From contig JAEMQS010000008.1 in assembly GCA_016463765.1 (NCBI GenBank), positions 1 through 64,000 on the forward strand: a stretch of DNA of 64,000 nucleotides, in the 5' to 3' direction. Below, in pieces: positions 1 to 10,680 of the stretch. The stretch is from Solirubrobacteraceae bacterium (GTDB lineage: Bacteria; Actinomycetota; Thermoleophilia; Solirubrobacterales; Solirubrobacteraceae). The notes under the pieces are model-generated. The model ran no database searches, had not been told where the DNA came from, and saw only the letters and a list, made by a program, of their open reading frames with translations. Every line of letters starts with the position of its first letter. Positions within the stretch are counted from its first letter, which is position 1. The position numbers and the translations under genes were made by a program.

Positions 1-221
1 ACGACCTGATCCGCGTGACCGCGTTCGCGTGGGTCGAGACGAACTCGCAGAAGGGGATCCTGATCGGGGCGCAGGGCAAGATGATCAAGGCGATCGGGAC
101 GGCCGCGCGCAAGGAGCTGCAGCGGGAACTCGGCGTGAAGGTGCACCTCGACCTGTCCGTGCGGGTGCGCAAGGACTGGCGAGGCGACGACCGCGCGCTG
201 GACCGCCTCGGGATCGAGTAG
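1..221 (+). CDS. era: GTPase Era, C-terminal fragment (5' end outside window)
   Basis: Only the last ~70 codons are present; the frame is open to the window edge (first full codon at base 3) and ends with TAG at 219-221. The residues form the KH RNA-binding domain of Era: a GILIGAQGKMIKAIG stretch matches the family's GxxIGxxGxxIKxIG loop, followed by a helix with ARKELQREL and the usual VKVHLDLSVRVRKDWR end. In the family, Era binds the 3' end of 16S rRNA through this domain and assists 30S assembly. The GTPase domain lies upstream of the window. The GTG at 15 is internal to the gene, not a start. Confidence 0.93.
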   Translation, partial: DLIRVTAFAWVETNSQKGILIGAQGKMIKAIGTAARKELQRELGVKVHLDLSVRVRKDWRGDDRALDRLGIE

Positions 222-259
222 CTGGCGGCACACGCCGCGTTGCTCTACCTTTCCGCCGC

Positions 260-1297
260 ATGCGCACCATGCGTGTCAGGACGATCACGCTCGGCCTCGC
301 CTGCCTGCTGGCCTTCGCGGCCCCTGCGGGCGCCGCGGTCCGCCTCGGGCCGGACGTCACGAGGACCCCGACGGCGGGGATACCGTCCCTGGGCTGCGCC
401 CAGCCGTGCACCCTTGTTCCGGTGGCGCCCTCGACGGGCGATCTGCTGGACGCGCCCTTCGATGGCGTCCTCACGGAGGTGCGCTACCGCGGGGAGTTCG
501 CGGACACGAAGGTGCGTCTCGTGCGCGTCGACACGGCGGCGAAGACCGTGCGCGTGGCGCGCAGCGGCACCGCGCGCTCGGCCACGTCGCTCGGCCCCGG
601 CCTGTGGCGGTTCACCGAACGGCTGGAGGTTCGCGCCGGCGAACGCGTCACGCTCGACGCCCCGGGATCGGGGTCGGCGATGTTCGCGCTGCCCGGCATC
701 GGCGGGGGCCTCGTGGTGCCGCGACCGGCCGACGGCGCCGAGACGTCGTACGTCACGCCGCTGGCGGGGGTCGGGCCGTGGGTCGAGGCCCTGGTCGAGC
801 CGGACGCCGACCGCGACGGCTTCGGCGACGAGACCCAGGACCGCTGCCCGAACGACGCAGCGACGCAGGCGCCCTGTCCGGTCGCGCCGGTGCGCGTCGA
901 GGTCCCCGGTCCGACGGTGATCGAGACGGTCGTGCTCCCGGCAGCGCCGGCGCCGCTCTCGGTGCCGCCGGTCGTCGGTGCCCCTGCGCTGTCGCGCGAC
1001 CGCCGGACGGTCAGGGTCCCGCTCACGTGCGCCGCGCGGTGCGGCGGGAGCGTGGAACTGCGGACCGCGAAGCCGGTGAAGCTCGGCGGGCTGAAGGCCG
1101 TCGTCCTGCTGGGCAGCGCGAGGTTCTCGGGCGCGGCGGGCTCCACGCCGGTCGCGCGCGTGCGCCTGGCCGCCGCTGCGCGATCGCTGCTGCGGCCCGG
1201 CAGCAAGCTCGCCGTCGACGTCGTCCTGCGCCCGGCGGACGCGGCCGCGTCGTCGAAGCGCGTGACGCTGCGGGTGCCGGCAAAGCGCAAGCGGTGA
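260..1297 (+). CDS. secreted protein with calcium-binding (thrombospondin type 3-like) repeat
   Basis: 345 residues. The N-terminus (MRTMRVRTITLGLACLLAFA..) is a typical Sec signal peptide with likely cleavage after AGA around residue 25. Residues 180-205 read PDADRDGFGDETQDRCPNDA.., the Asp-rich calcium-binding repeat seen in many secreted proteins of this lineage. The flanking parts look like beta-rich domains with paired Cys, and the C-terminus ends in a basic KRKR tail. Start chosen at ATG 260 because TACCTT (246-251) lies 8 bases upstream, as for other leaderless-looking genes here; ATG 269 is in frame and also possible. Probably an exported cell-envelope protein. No enzymatic function is recognisable. 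Confidence 0.8.
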   Translation: MRTMRVRTITLGLACLLAFAAPAGAAVRLGPDVTRTPTAGIPSLGCAQPCTLVPVAPSTGDLLDAPFDGVLTEVRYRGEFADTKVRLVRVDTAAKTVRVARSGTARSATSLGPGLWRFTERLEVRAGERVTLDAPGSGSAMFALPGIGGGLVVPRPADGAETSYVTPLAGVGPWVEALVEPDADRDGFGDETQDRCPNDAATQAPCPVAPVRVEVPGPTVIETVVLPAAPAPLSVPPVVGAPALSRDRRTVRVPLTCAARCGGSVELRTAKPVKLGGLKAVVLLGSARFSGAAGSTPVARVRLAAAARSLLRPGSKLAVDVVLRPADAAASSKRVTLRVPAKRKR

Positions 1298-1304
1298 GAG
1301 GGTC

Positions 1305-1332
1305 GCGGTGGGCGACCGTCGTCGCCCACCGC
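1305..1332 (+). terminator. strong hairpin terminator after the secreted-protein gene
   Basis: Perfect 12-bp inverted repeat, GCGGTGGGCGAC (1305-1316) and GTCGCCCACCGC (1321-1332), with a 4-base loop, starting 8 bases after the stop codon. No U-tract follows, as is usual for actinobacterial hairpin terminators. Confidence 0.75.
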
Positions 1333-1461
1333 AACCAGGATGTCCCCTCAGATCATCCCTCTCAATGAGCAGGCTTGACACGAGTCAGAACATCAACGGA
1401 TTCGCCGTCGATGATGTCCCTTCTCTAGTCCTTGGCGACCCGCCGGCGTGAACCGGTGCGG

Positions 1462-1481
1462 GTGGCTCCTCCATGAGCCAC
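1462..1481 (-). terminator. hairpin downstream of the ArsA-type ATPase gene
   Basis: GTGGCTC (1462-1468), loop CTCCAT, GAGCCAC (1475-1481) form a perfect 7-bp stem about 70 bases past the stop of the minus-strand ATPase gene. It is the likely transcription end for that gene. The rest of 1333-1550 has somewhat lower G+C and shows no convincing gene. Confidence 0.4.
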
Positions 1482-1550
1482 GCTGCGCCTGTCCCTCCCT
1501 TGGTCGGCGGCGGGGGGCCGCAACTGCAATCGGTCTGGACGGATGACCGG

Positions 1551-2483
1551 TCAGCCGATCGTGGCCTGGACACGGGGCGTGAGGCCCTCGATGTCGTCCA
1601 GTTCCAGGGCGGGGCGGATGATGAAGGGCAGCGTCCCCACCGACGCGTCGGTTCCGCGCCGCAGCTTCGAGAGCTGCGCCTGCTGGATGCGGACCCGCTC
1701 GGCGTGCGACGCCACGACGGCGCGCACGCCCGCCGTGCGCGCGTCCTTGCCCGGGAGGGCGGCGACGTCGCGCTGCTCGGCGGTGCTGAACCGGCGGGGC
1801 AGGACGGCGTTGACGAGGACGGCTTCGAGTGGGCGGCCGAGCGTCGTGCGCAGCGTGCGCTCGAGCTCGATCGTCTCGGCGACCGGCATCTCCTGCGCCA
1901 GCGCGACGGCGAGGTACCCGGCGCGGCGGCCGTCCTGGAGCCACTCGGCGATGCGGTAGGCCTGCTGCGCGAGCGGGCCGACGCGGGCGATGTCGCCGAA
2001 AGTCTTCGGGGTCCGGAGGATCGCGACGCCGTGGCCCGAGGCGGGCGCGTCGACGATCACGAGGTCGTAGTTCGGCAGGTCCTTGCGCCAGCGCCGGTCC
2101 TGGACGAGGTCCCAGACCGCCCCGATCGTGACGAGTTCGCGCGCGCCAGGTGCCGCGTCGACGAAGGTCTTGAAGACGTTGCTACGCGTCAGGACCTGGG
2201 TCAGCGGGCGCGACCGCAGCTGCTGCGCGACGAAGTGCTCGAGACCGAGGACCGGGTCGATGCTGACCGTCCAGAGTCCGTCGCGCAGGCGGACCTCCTC
2301 GCCGATCTTCGCGTCTGTGCGCCCGAACAGCCTGGGGATGCGCTGCTGCCCGCCGACCTCGGCGATGATCGTCCGGCGCCCGCGCTCGGCAGCCGCCAGC
2401 GCCGCCGCGAGCGCGACGGTCGTCTTGCCCACGCCGCCCTTGCCCGTGATGTAGAGCAACTGGCGGTCGAGGAGGTCTCGCAT
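1551..2483 (-). CDS. ArsA/Get3-family ATPase
   Basis: 310 residues from ATG at 2483 (an in-frame ATG at 2495 would add 4). The P-loop reads TGKGGVGKTT at residues 13-22, the deviant Walker A with a signature Lys typical of the ArsA/Get3/MinD class. YDLVIVDAPASGHG is the switch region. ArsA relatives power arsenite pumps or act as soluble ATPases. No ArsB pump, ArsR regulator or arsenate reductase is nearby, so an arsenic role is not supported. In Actinobacteria such ATPases often occur as uncharacterised housekeeping genes. Divergent from the squalene/phytoene synthase gene with a gap of about 50 bases. Confidence 0.85.
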   Translation of the reverse strand: MRDLLDRQLLYITGKGGVGKTTVALAAALAAAERGRRTIIAEVGGQQRIPRLFGRTDAKIGEEVRLRDGLWTVSIDPVLGLEHFVAQQLRSRPLTQVLTRSNVFKTFVDAAPGARELVTIGAVWDLVQDRRWRKDLPNYDLVIVDAPASGHGVAILRTPKTFGDIARVGPLAQQAYRIAEWLQDGRRAGYLAVALAQEMPVAETIELERTLRTTLGRPLEAVLVNAVLPRRFSTAEQRDVAALPGKDARTAGVRAVVASHAERVRIQQAQLSKLRRGTDASVGTLPFIIRPALELDDIEGLTPRVQATIG

Positions 2484-2532
2484 GTCTGGCAGCATGATCG
2501 TCACAGTGGACACGCTCGTACGGAATCCGGGG

Positions 2533-3357
2533 ATGACTGACGCGTACGATCGATGCCGCCGCATGCAGCGGCGCCATGACCCGACGTTCTACCTGGCGAC
2601 GCTACGGCTGCCGGCGCACGTCCGACCCGCCATTCATGCGGTGTACGGCTATGTGCGCGGTGCGGACGAGATTGTCGACGGCCGGGGTCGCGATTCGTCG
2701 CCCGAGCGGCGCCGCGCGCAGCTCGACGCGTGGGAGGGCGAGCTGCTGCGCGGCTTGGAGGCCGGCCACAGCTCGCACCCGGTGATCGGCGCGCTGGTCG
2801 ACGCAGGCACGCGGTACGACCTGCCGCTCGACGAGCTGCGCGTCTACATGGATTCGATGCGGGTCGACTGCGGCGCGCAGGTGCGGATCGGCTCGCGCCG
2901 GGAGCTCGACGTCTACATGAACGGCTCGGCCGCGTCGGTCGGCCGGATCATGGCCCCGCTGCTCGGCGTGCCCGACTGCGACCGCGAGCAGGTCGCGGCG
3001 CTCGGGGTGGCGTTCCAGCTGACGAACTTCATCCGCGACGTGCGTGAGGACTTCGAGATGGACCGGGTGTACCTGCCGGGGATGTGCGAGAACGAGCTCG
3101 CGGCGGCGCAGGCGGGCGCGGGCGTGCGCTCGCGGGTCGCCGAGGAGGTCGGCCGCGCGCGGGCGCTGTTCGCCGACTCGATCGGGGTGACCGACGCGGT
3201 CGCGCCGTCGCTGCGTCCCGGGATGCGGTTCGCCGCGGCGGTGTACTCCCGGGTGCTCGACCGCGTGGAGCGCAGCGGGTTCGACGTGCTCGGCGCGCGG
3301 ACGACGCCGCGGCCGTGGGAGCTCACCGGCGCGTTCGCCGGGGCGCTGCGCGGATGA
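2533..3357 (+). CDS. squalene/phytoene synthase family protein
   Basis: 274 residues starting MTDAYDRCRRMQRR.., the usual N-terminal pattern of the trans-isoprenyl diphosphate synthase (HpnC/HpnD/CrtB) family. Two Asp-rich substrate-Mg motifs are visible: DEIVD near residue 46 and DVREDFEMDRVYLP near residue 165. The family condenses two prenyl diphosphates head-to-head to squalene or phytoene. The next gene starts inside its stop codon (ATGA, 3354-3357), so the two are translationally coupled. Neither HpnE nor CrtI is adjacent, so squalene versus phytoene cannot be decided. In-frame ATGs upstream at 2482 and 2494 are less likely because they would run into the divergent gene. Confidence 0.85.
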   Translation: MTDAYDRCRRMQRRHDPTFYLATLRLPAHVRPAIHAVYGYVRGADEIVDGRGRDSSPERRRAQLDAWEGELLRGLEAGHSSHPVIGALVDAGTRYDLPLDELRVYMDSMRVDCGAQVRIGSRRELDVYMNGSAASVGRIMAPLLGVPDCDREQVAALGVAFQLTNFIRDVREDFEMDRVYLPGMCENELAAAQAGAGVRSRVAEEVGRARALFADSIGVTDAVAPSLRPGMRFAAAVYSRVLDRVERSGFDVLGARTTPRPWELTGAFAGALRG

Positions 3358-4511
3358 CGGTCCGGGCGACGAAGCGGGGCGCGGCGCGCACCTCGATGGA
3401 CGGGCGCGACGCCGACGTCCTGATCTGCGGCGCGTCGTTCGCCGGGCTGGCGGCGGCGCGTGAGCTGGCGGGCTCCGGCGCGCGGGTGCTGATGCTCGAC
3501 CGCTACGAGGTGGGCGAGCGGGCCACGAGCGCGTGTGCGCTGGTGACACCGTGGGCGTCCGTGATGGGCGTGGAGGCGTCGCTGCGCCAGGAGCTCCCGT
3601 ACATGCGGTTCACGACGCCGCACGGGTCGGCGCGGGTGCGGCTGCCGTGGAGCTGGTCGTCGTTTGACTACCGGGAGCTGTGCCGGCTGCTGTTCGCGCA
3701 GTGCTCGGACGTCGAGTTCGAGACCGCGAAGGTCCATGGGCGCGCGCCGGGCGGTCTTGCGGTGGAGACCGATCGCGGCACGATCTCCGCGCCGCTGATC
3801 CTCGACGCGCTCGGCTGGCGGCGGATGCTCGACACGCCCCATGTCCAGCCGCCCGATGCGTTGATCTCCCGGGGTCTGGAGGTCCACCCGCGGTGGGACA
3901 ACTCCGGCGACGAGCTGCACTGCTGGGTCGAGCGGTCGCTCATCCGCCGCGGGTACGGGTGGAGCGTGCCGGCGGGCTCCGAGGTGCGGGTCGGCGTCGG
4001 GTCGTACGAGCCGCGCGACCACGTGAAGGAACCGACCGTCGCGCTGGCCTCTCGTGAGGGGATGGACGTCGAGCGCTTCCAGGGCAACTGGTTCCCGCAC
4101 GCGCTGCGGCCCGCGGTCAGCGACGACGGCATGGTGCTGTTCGCCGGAGACAGCGCCGGGCACTGCTTCCCGCTGTCGGGTGAGGGCATCCGCACCGCGT
4201 TCTACTTCGGGATCGCCGCGGGCCGTGAGCTGCGCGCGGTGGTCGAGGGACGGTCGTCGCGGGCCGAGGCGTTCGCGCGGTACGGGGCGTTCAGCGCGTC
4301 GCATGCCGGCGCGTACCGGCGGGCGCTGCGGCTGCAGCGGCTGGTGCCGGACATCCCGCCGCGGCTGCTGGCCGCCGCGCTGCGGGTGGTGCAGCTGCAG
4401 CCGGTCGCCGACCGCGCGTTCGGGTGGTACCTCGATCAGGCGCACCCGGGGACGTTCGCGGCGCCGCCGCCGCGCCGCGGGGTTGCGGCGGCTCCGGCCC
4501 TCGCGGCGTAG
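3354..4511 (+). CDS. FAD-dependent oxidoreductase, geranylgeranyl reductase-like
   Basis: 385 residues. An N-terminal Rossmann dinucleotide fold ([19 protein letters not shown], then VLMLDRYE) binds FAD; the middle Gly of GxGxxG is Ser here, which is tolerated in this family. The second FAD motif, [22 protein letters not shown], is the conserved GD box. The family reduces isoprenoid double bonds or hydroxylates hydrophobic substrates. Coupling to the prenyl synthase gene (4-base overlap) points to modification of that enzyme's isoprenoid product, probably at the membrane. ATG 3396 (MDGRDADVL..) is an alternative start. The C-terminus is rich in Pro, Arg and Ala. Confidence 0.75.
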   Translation: MTVRATKRGAARTSMDGRDADVLICGASFAGLAAARELAGSGARVLMLDRYEVGERATSACALVTPWASVMGVEASLRQELPYMRFTTPHGSARVRLPWSWSSFDYRELCRLLFAQCSDVEFETAKVHGRAPGGLAVETDRGTISAPLILDALGWRRMLDTPHVQPPDALISRGLEVHPRWDNSGDELHCWVERSLIRRGYGWSVPAGSEVRVGVGSYEPRDHVKEPTVALASREGMDVERFQGNWFPHALRPAVSDDGMVLFAGDSAGHCFPLSGEGIRTAFYFGIAAGRELRAVVEGRSSRAEAFARYGAFSASHAGAYRRALRLQRLVPDIPPRLLAAALRVVQLQPVADRAFGWYLDQAHPGTFAAPPPRRGVAAAPALAA

Positions 4512-4527
4512 CGCCGCGGCCCGCTCG

Positions 4528-4533
4528 TAGACT
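4528..4533 (+). promoter_or_regulatory. putative -10 box for a leaderless hisIE transcript
   Basis: TAGACT, 10 bases before the hisIE ATG at 4544, with no Shine-Dalgarno sequence between. The same TAnnnT-to-start arrangement recurs before other genes of the window. Confidence 0.4.
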
Positions 4534-4543
4534 GCGCCGGGCC

Positions 4544-5140
4544 ATGGAGATCCGCTTCGACGCCAACGGCCTCGTCCCCGTCGTCATCCAGGACTGGAAC
4601 ACGGGGGAGGTCCTCACGCTGGCCTACGCCAACGAGGAGGCGCTCGCGCGCACGCGCGAGACCGGCGAGCTGCACCTGTGGAGCCGCTCGCGGCAGGAGC
4701 TGTGGCACAAGGGCGCGACCTCCGGGAACGTGCAGAAGGTCCGCGCGCTGCGTCTGGACTGCGACGGCGACGCGCTGCTGGCGCTCGTCGAACCCGCCGG
4801 CCCGGCATGTCACACCGGTGCGCGCACGTGCTTCCACAACGGCGAGACCGACGTGTTCGCACCGCACGAAGCCATTCCCTACCTGACCCGCACGATGGCC
4901 GAGCGCGCGGCCAACCCCACCGAGGGCTCCTACACGAACGAGCTGCTGAGCAACCCGGAGCTCGCGGGGGAGAAGGTCGAGGAGGAGGCCGAGGAGGTCG
5001 TCCGCGCCGTCCGCGAGGAGAGCGGCGAGCGCGTCGACGAGGAGGCCGCCGACGTCCTCTACCACCTGCTCGCGCTGCTCCAGGGCCGCGGCCACACCAT
5101 CGGCGGCGCCCAGGAGGTCCTCAATGGCCGTCGCCGCTGA
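4544..5140 (+). CDS. hisIE: bifunctional phosphoribosyl-AMP cyclohydrolase / phosphoribosyl-ATP pyrophosphohydrolase
   Basis: 198 residues with two domains for histidine biosynthesis steps 2 and 3. Residues 1-110 are His[15 protein letters not shown] and the metal/zinc residues in CHTGARTCF are conserved. Residues ~120-195 are HisE, with the acidic [13 protein letters not shown] helix and [15 protein letters not shown] that bind Mg and the pyrophosphate. The fusion matches the usual ~200-residue HisIE. The 3' end overlaps trpE by 17 bases, linking a histidine gene to a tryptophan gene; the two pathways share PRPP and chorismate-era control in many bacteria. Other his genes are not in the window. 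Confidence 0.93.
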   Translation: MEIRFDANGLVPVVIQDWNTGEVLTLAYANEEALARTRETGELHLWSRSRQELWHKGATSGNVQKVRALRLDCDGDALLALVEPAGPACHTGARTCFHNGETDVFAPHEAIPYLTRTMAERAANPTEGSYTNELLSNPELAGEKVEEEAEEVVRAVREESGERVDEEAADVLYHLLALLQGRGHTIGGAQEVLNGRRR

Positions 5141-6602
5141 CGCGCTCCCGGTCGAACCGTCGGTCGAGCGGGTTCGAGCCCTCGCGGCGGACTACAACCT
5201 CATCCCGCTGCGCCACGCGTTCATCGACGACACCGAGACGCCGGTCAGCGCGTTCCTGAAGCTGCGGGCGGCCGCGCCGGATCAGCCCGCGTTCCTGCTG
5301 GAGAGCGCCGAGCAGGGTCAGCGCTTCGGCCGCTACTCGTTCATCGGGGTGCAGCCGCGGAGCATCGTGCGGTGGTCGCTGGGCGACGATCCGGCCGACC
5401 CGTACGCGCTCGCCGCCTCCGAGGTGGGGCGCTACACGCAGGCGCCGCTCGACGACCTGCCGCCGTTCGCCGGCGGCGCCGTGGGGTTCTTCGGGTACGA
5501 CCTCGTGCGGACCGTCGAGCCGCTGGGCGAGCCGAACCCCGACCCGGTCGGCCTGCCCGACATGGCGCTGATGCTCAGCGACGTGCTCGTGGTGTTCGAC
5601 CACCTCAAGCACATGATCTCGATCCTGGCGCACGTCCACGTGGATGGCGACACGGACCTCGACGCCGCGTACGCCGATGCGGCGCGGACGATCTCCGACG
5701 TGCGTGAGACGCTCGCGGGCGCCGTGCCGCGCACCGCGCCTCACCCGCCGCGTAACGCGCCGGAGTTCACCTCGAACATGCCGCGCGAGCAGTTCGAGCA
5801 GATGGTCGAGCGCATCGTCGAGTACTGCCACGCCGGGGACACGTTCCAGGTCGTCCCGTCCCAGCGCTGGAGCGCGGAGCTCGACCTCGACCCGTTCTCG
5901 ATCTACCGCGGCCTGCGCGTCGTCAACCCGTCGCCGTACATGTACTTCCTGGACTTCGGGGACTTCCACATCGCCGGGGCGTCACCGGAGCCGCTGCTGA
6001 CCGTCACGGGCCGCCACGTCTCCACCCGCCCGATCGCGGGGACGAAGCCGCGTGGCGCGACGCCGGAGGAGGACGACGCGCTCGCCGCCGACATGCTCGC
6101 TGACGAGAAGGAACGCTCCGAGCACGTGATGCTCGTCGACCTCGCCCGCAACGACCTCGGCCGGGTCTCCGAGTACGGCAGCGTCAACGTCGACTCGTTC
6201 ATGCAGGTCGAGCACTACTCGCACGTCATGCACATCGTCAGCAACGTGTCGGGGACGCTGCGCGACGACGTCACCGCGATGGACGCGCTGCGCAGCGTGC
6301 TGCCCGCGGGGACGCTGAGCGGGGCGCCGAAGGTCCGCGCGATGCAGATCATCGACGAGCTCGAGCCCGTCAAGCGTGGCGGCTACGGCGGGGCCATCGG
6401 CTACCTGTCCTACACGGGCGACCTCGACACGTGCATCCACATCCGCACCGTGGTGGTCAAGGACGGCATCGCGTACATCCAGGCGGGCGGTGGCACCGTG
6501 GCGGACGCCAAGCCCGCGTACGAGTTCGTCGAGTCCGAGAACAAGTCGCGGGCCGTGCGCCGCGCGATCGAGCTGGCGATGGCCCAGCCCGACTGGCCCT
6601 AG
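5124..6602 (+). CDS. trpE: anthranilate synthase component I
   Basis: 492 residues. It converts chorismate to anthranilate with ammonia supplied by TrpG. The feedback tryptophan-binding motif LLES is present ([19 protein letters not shown]), and the chorismate-binding half contains [33 protein letters not shown] and [10 protein letters not shown]. Start ATG 5124 has AGGAGG at 5112-5117, and the gene overlaps the end of hisIE. Its partner trpG is about 2.5 kb downstream beyond a divergent ABC/TetR unit, an unusual separation of two subunits of one enzyme. Presence of the LLES motif implies normal feedback inhibition by tryptophan. Confidence 0.97.
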   Translation: MAVAADALPVEPSVERVRALAADYNLIPLRHAFIDDTETPVSAFLKLRAAAPDQPAFLLESAEQGQRFGRYSFIGVQPRSIVRWSLGDDPADPYALAASEVGRYTQAPLDDLPPFAGGAVGFFGYDLVRTVEPLGEPNPDPVGLPDMALMLSDVLVVFDHLKHMISILAHVHVDGDTDLDAAYADAARTISDVRETLAGAVPRTAPHPPRNAPEFTSNMPREQFEQMVERIVEYCHAGDTFQVVPSQRWSAELDLDPFSIYRGLRVVNPSPYMYFLDFGDFHIAGASPEPLLTVTGRHVSTRPIAGTKPRGATPEEDDALAADMLADEKERSEHVMLVDLARNDLGRVSEYGSVNVDSFMQVEHYSHVMHIVSNVSGTLRDDVTAMDALRSVLPAGTLSGAPKVRAMQIIDELEPVKRGGYGGAIGYLSYTGDLDTCIHIRTVVVKDGIAYIQAGGGTVADAKPAYEFVESENKSRAVRRAIELAMAQPDWP

Positions 6603-6613
6603 TGAGGTGATCA

Positions 6614-7404
6614 CTAGTCGGTCACGTCGCGCCGTCGCTGCACGATGCCCGCGGTGAGCAGCCCGCCCACGCCGTAGAAGAGCCCGAGCGCCGCGGCCGC
6701 GCCGAACGACACCTCGGCCGTGCCTCCCTGAGCCAGCGCCGTGAGGGTGCTGCCCGGCAGCCAGTCGCCCAGGTCGGAGACGATCGCCGAGACGACGGCT
6801 TCGACGACCAGGACGTAGCCCACGCCGACCGAGATCGCGACCGCGGCGGACCGGGTGATCGTCGCCAACGCGAGGCCGACCGCGCCCCACACCAGGCAGG
6901 CGGCGTACAGGTGAAGCCACGCGAGCCCGATGTCCCCGGCCGCGATGTCACGCCAGGCGTCGGTGCTCACGCCCGCCCCTTCGGCGGCGATCGGTGCGAC
7001 GAGGACGCAGAGGACGAGCGCCAGCAGCGTCGCGGCGGCGGTCCACAGCGCCAGCGCCAGCGTCTTGCCGCCGAGCAGGCGCCACCGCGAGGGCTCGGTC
7101 GAGGCGAGCAGCCGGATGAGGCCGGTCTGGTAGTCGGTGGCGGCCGTCATCGCCCAGAACGCGAGCGTCACGACGCCGAAGAACGTCGCCGCGGCGCCGA
7201 GGCCGGCGACCAGGCCGGTGGGCGCGATGAGCTCGTCGAGGGTGGGGAACGTCGCCCCGGGGCCGCCTTCGGTCTGCCCGTCGGCGACGAACTGGAACAT
7301 GGCGGTGTTGATGAGGACGGCGAACATGCCCGTCAGGCCCAGCCAACTGCCGATGAGGCTCGGGCGGCGCAGGCGCAGGAGTTCGCTCCGAAGGACGTGC
7401 ACCA

Positions 7405-7405
<1 letters not shown>
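6614..7405 (-). CDS. ABC-2 type transporter permease
   Basis: 263 residues with six hydrophobic segments (around residues 17-37, 68-90, 110-135, 165-185, 190-212, 238-256) and a basic cytoplasmic N-terminus, typical of ABC-2 exporter permeases. It begins at the stop codon of the ATPase gene (TAATG, sharing base 7405), so the two are co-translated. The substrate is unknown; regulation by an adjacent TetR suggests drug, lipid or bacteriocin export. The gene ends 12 bases from the trpE stop, so transcripts converge here. Confidence 0.85.
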
Positions 7406-8361
<956 letters not shown>

Positions 8362-8367
8362 CGGGTG

Positions 8368-8412
8368 AACCTAACACGCGTTTGAAACGCTTGTTTAAGA
8401 ATTTGGTAAGCT
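8368..8412. promoter_or_regulatory. divergent promoters and TetR operator between ABC exporter and tetR
   Basis: On the minus strand, -35 TTAAAC and -10 TAGGTT (8368-8373) with a 17-base spacer serve the exporter. On the plus strand, TTGAAA (8382-8387), 19 bases, then TAAGCT (8407-8412) serve tetR. GCGTTTGAAACGC (8378-8390) is a perfect 13-bp palindrome, overlapping a second inverted repeat AAAC-GCTT-GTTT (8385-8396). A repressor bound there would block both promoters, the classic TetR layout. Confidence 0.65.
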
Positions 8413-8419
8413 TCGACGG

Positions 8420-9037
8420 ATGACCGAGACGGCCCGTGGCGGCGCGACGCGCGAGCGACTCCTCCAGGCCGTGGAGTCCCTGCTGGCCGAGCGCGCCGAG
8501 CACGAGATCACGGTGCGCGACATCACGACGGCGGCGGGAGCGAACGTCGCGTCGGTCGCCTACCACTTCGGGTCGCGCGACGCCCTCGTCACCGAGGCGC
8601 TGCGCCGCGTCATCGCCCGCATCACCGAGCACCGCCGAGCCGCGATCGAGGCGCTTCCGCCGGGAACCGATCTCGAGACCCTGGTGCGGGCGTGGCTGGC
8701 GCCGGCCCTCGCGGCCCTGAGCGGGCGCGGCGACGAGGGCGACGAGTGGCGCATGCTCGCGCGCACCTTCCTGTCGGCCAGCCCGCTGCTCGGGAACCTC
8801 GCGGCGGAGATGCGCCCGGAGGTCGAGCGGACGCTCGTCCGCCGCCTCGAGGAGCTGTTGCCGCACCTCGGCCCGGAGGAGCTGGCCTGGCGCCATGCCG
8901 CGACGCTGGGGCTCGCCGGGTTCCTGGGTTCGGGCGGCGGCTTTCCCATCGCGCTGGGCCCGGGCGCCAAGCCGGACGAGCGTTTCGTCGCCTTCGTGGT
9001 GGGGGCGCTGAGCGCGCCGGCCGGGGACAAGCGGTGA
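8420..9037 (+). CDS. TetR family transcriptional regulator
   Basis: 205 residues. The N-terminal helix-turn-helix spans about residues 10-55: TRERLLQAVESLLAERAEHEITVRDITTAAG.. then VASVAYHFGSRDALV, the conserved TetR DNA-binding signature. The C-terminal ligand-binding part resembles the TetR_C_7/PsrA-like group with AEMRPEVERTLVRRLEELLP. It is divergent from the ABC exporter, with a palindromic operator between them, so it most likely represses the exporter and itself and is released by an exported compound. Start ATG 8420 has no Shine-Dalgarno but a -10 box 7 bases upstream. Confidence 0.9.
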   Translation: MTETARGGATRERLLQAVESLLAERAEHEITVRDITTAAGANVASVAYHFGSRDALVTEALRRVIARITEHRRAAIEALPPGTDLETLVRAWLAPALAALSGRGDEGDEWRMLARTFLSASPLLGNLAAEMRPEVERTLVRRLEELLPHLGPEELAWRHAATLGLAGFLGSGGGFPIALGPGAKPDERFVAFVVGALSAPAGDKR

Positions 9038-9060
9038 CGCGCCGGTACGCTCCCTGAGCC

Positions 9061-9627
<567 letters not shown>

Positions 9628-9630
9628 TTG

Positions 9631-10680
9631 ATGCCTGACCCGATTCTCACCACGGCCATCGACGCCGTCGCCTCCGGCCAGGACCTCACCGCCGACCAGG
9701 CGACGGAGGTCCTGGACATCGTCATGCGCGGCGACGCGTCGGAGATCCAGATCAGCGCGTTCCTCATCGGGCTGCGCACGAAGGGCGAGACCGAGGAGGA
9801 GATCGAGGGTCTCGCGCGGAGCATGCGCGGCCTGGCGACCGCGGTGCGGACCTCGCGCGAGGACCTGGTCGACACGGCCGGGACCGGGGGCGGGCGTCAG
9901 ACGTTCAACGTCTCGACCACCGCGGCGATCATCGCGGCGGGCGCCGGCTGCGCGGTGGCCAAGCACGGAAACCGCAGCGCGACGGGCCGGTCGGGCTCCG
10001 CCGACGTGCTCGAGGCGCTGGGCGTGCGCATCGACCTCGACGCCGACCACGTGGGGCGCTGCATCGACGAGATCGGCTTCGGCTTCATGTTCGCGCCGGC
10101 CCATCACGCGGCCATGCGGCACGTGGTGCCGGTGCGCAAGGAGCTCGCCGTCCGGACGATCTTCAACTTCCTCGGCCCGCTGACGAACCCGGCCGGCGCG
10201 CGGCGCCAGCTGATCGGCGTGAGCGACCCCGCGTTCGTCGATCGCATCGCACGTGCGTTGGCCCGCCTGGGTGTCGATCGGGCCCTCGTCGTATCCTCGG
10301 CCGACGAACTGGACGAGATGAGCGTCGCCGCACCCACCACCGTCGTCGAAGTTGACGGCACCGAGCTGCACCGGAGCACCGTCGTCCCCGAGGACTTCGG
10401 GCTGCTGCGCCATCCCGACCACGACGCGACCGCGGGTGGCGGGCCGGAGGAGAACGCCGCGATCGCCCGGGCGATCTTCGCGGGCGATGCCGCGCACGGA
10501 CCGGGCACGCCCACGCACGACCTGGCGGCGCTCAACGCCGGCGCGGCCATCTATGCCGCGGGCGGCGCGCGCACGCTGCGCGATGGCGTCGAGCAGGCCG
10601 TGGCCGCCATCGCCGACGGCCGCGCGGCCGCGACCCTCGATCGCCTCGTGGCGACCACCCAGGAGCTGGCCCCGGTATGA
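9631..10680 (+). CDS. trpD: anthranilate phosphoribosyltransferase
   Basis: 349 residues. It transfers the phosphoribosyl group of PRPP to anthranilate. DTAGTGGGRQTFNVST is the PRPP pyrophosphate loop, followed by VAKHGNRSATGRSGSADVLEALG and the Mg motif around ADELDEMS. ATG 9631 is taken as start; a TTG directly before it (9628) would add one residue. It follows trpG by 3 bases and overlaps trpC by 4 (ATGA at 10677-10680), so trpG-D-C form a tight operon. Confidence 0.95.
   Translation: MPDPILTTAIDAVASGQDLTADQATEVLDIVMRGDASEIQISAFLIGLRTKGETEEEIEGLARSMRGLATAVRTSREDLVDTAGTGGGRQTFNVSTTAAIIAAGAGCAVAKHGNRSATGRSGSADVLEALGVRIDLDADHVGRCIDEIGFGFMFAPAHHAAMRHVVPVRKELAVRTIFNFLGPLTNPAGARRQLIGVSDPAFVDRIARALARLGVDRALVVSSADELDEMSVAAPTTVVEVDGTELHRSTVVPEDFGLLRHPDHDATAGGGPEENAAIARAIFAGDAAHGPGTPTHDLAALNAGAAIYAAGGARTLRDGVEQAVAAIADGRAAATLDRLVATTQELAPV

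Noticed and set aside
1366-1452. A 28-codon frame (MSRLDTSQNINGF..) after the terminator at 1305-1332, with TTGACA at 1375
   Set aside because: Too short, no ribosome site, no matching -10 box at proper spacing, and it lies in a convergent gap where a gene is not expected.
1551-2483. Arsenic resistance role for the ArsA-type ATPase
   Set aside because: No arsB, arsC, acr3 or arsR-like gene is present nearby; the ATPase is alone and divergent from an isoprenoid gene.
9038-9060. A tryptophan attenuator or T-box leader before the trp blocks
   Set aside because: The gaps before trpE, trpG and trpF are too short (none to about 28 bases) for a leader peptide or T-box.
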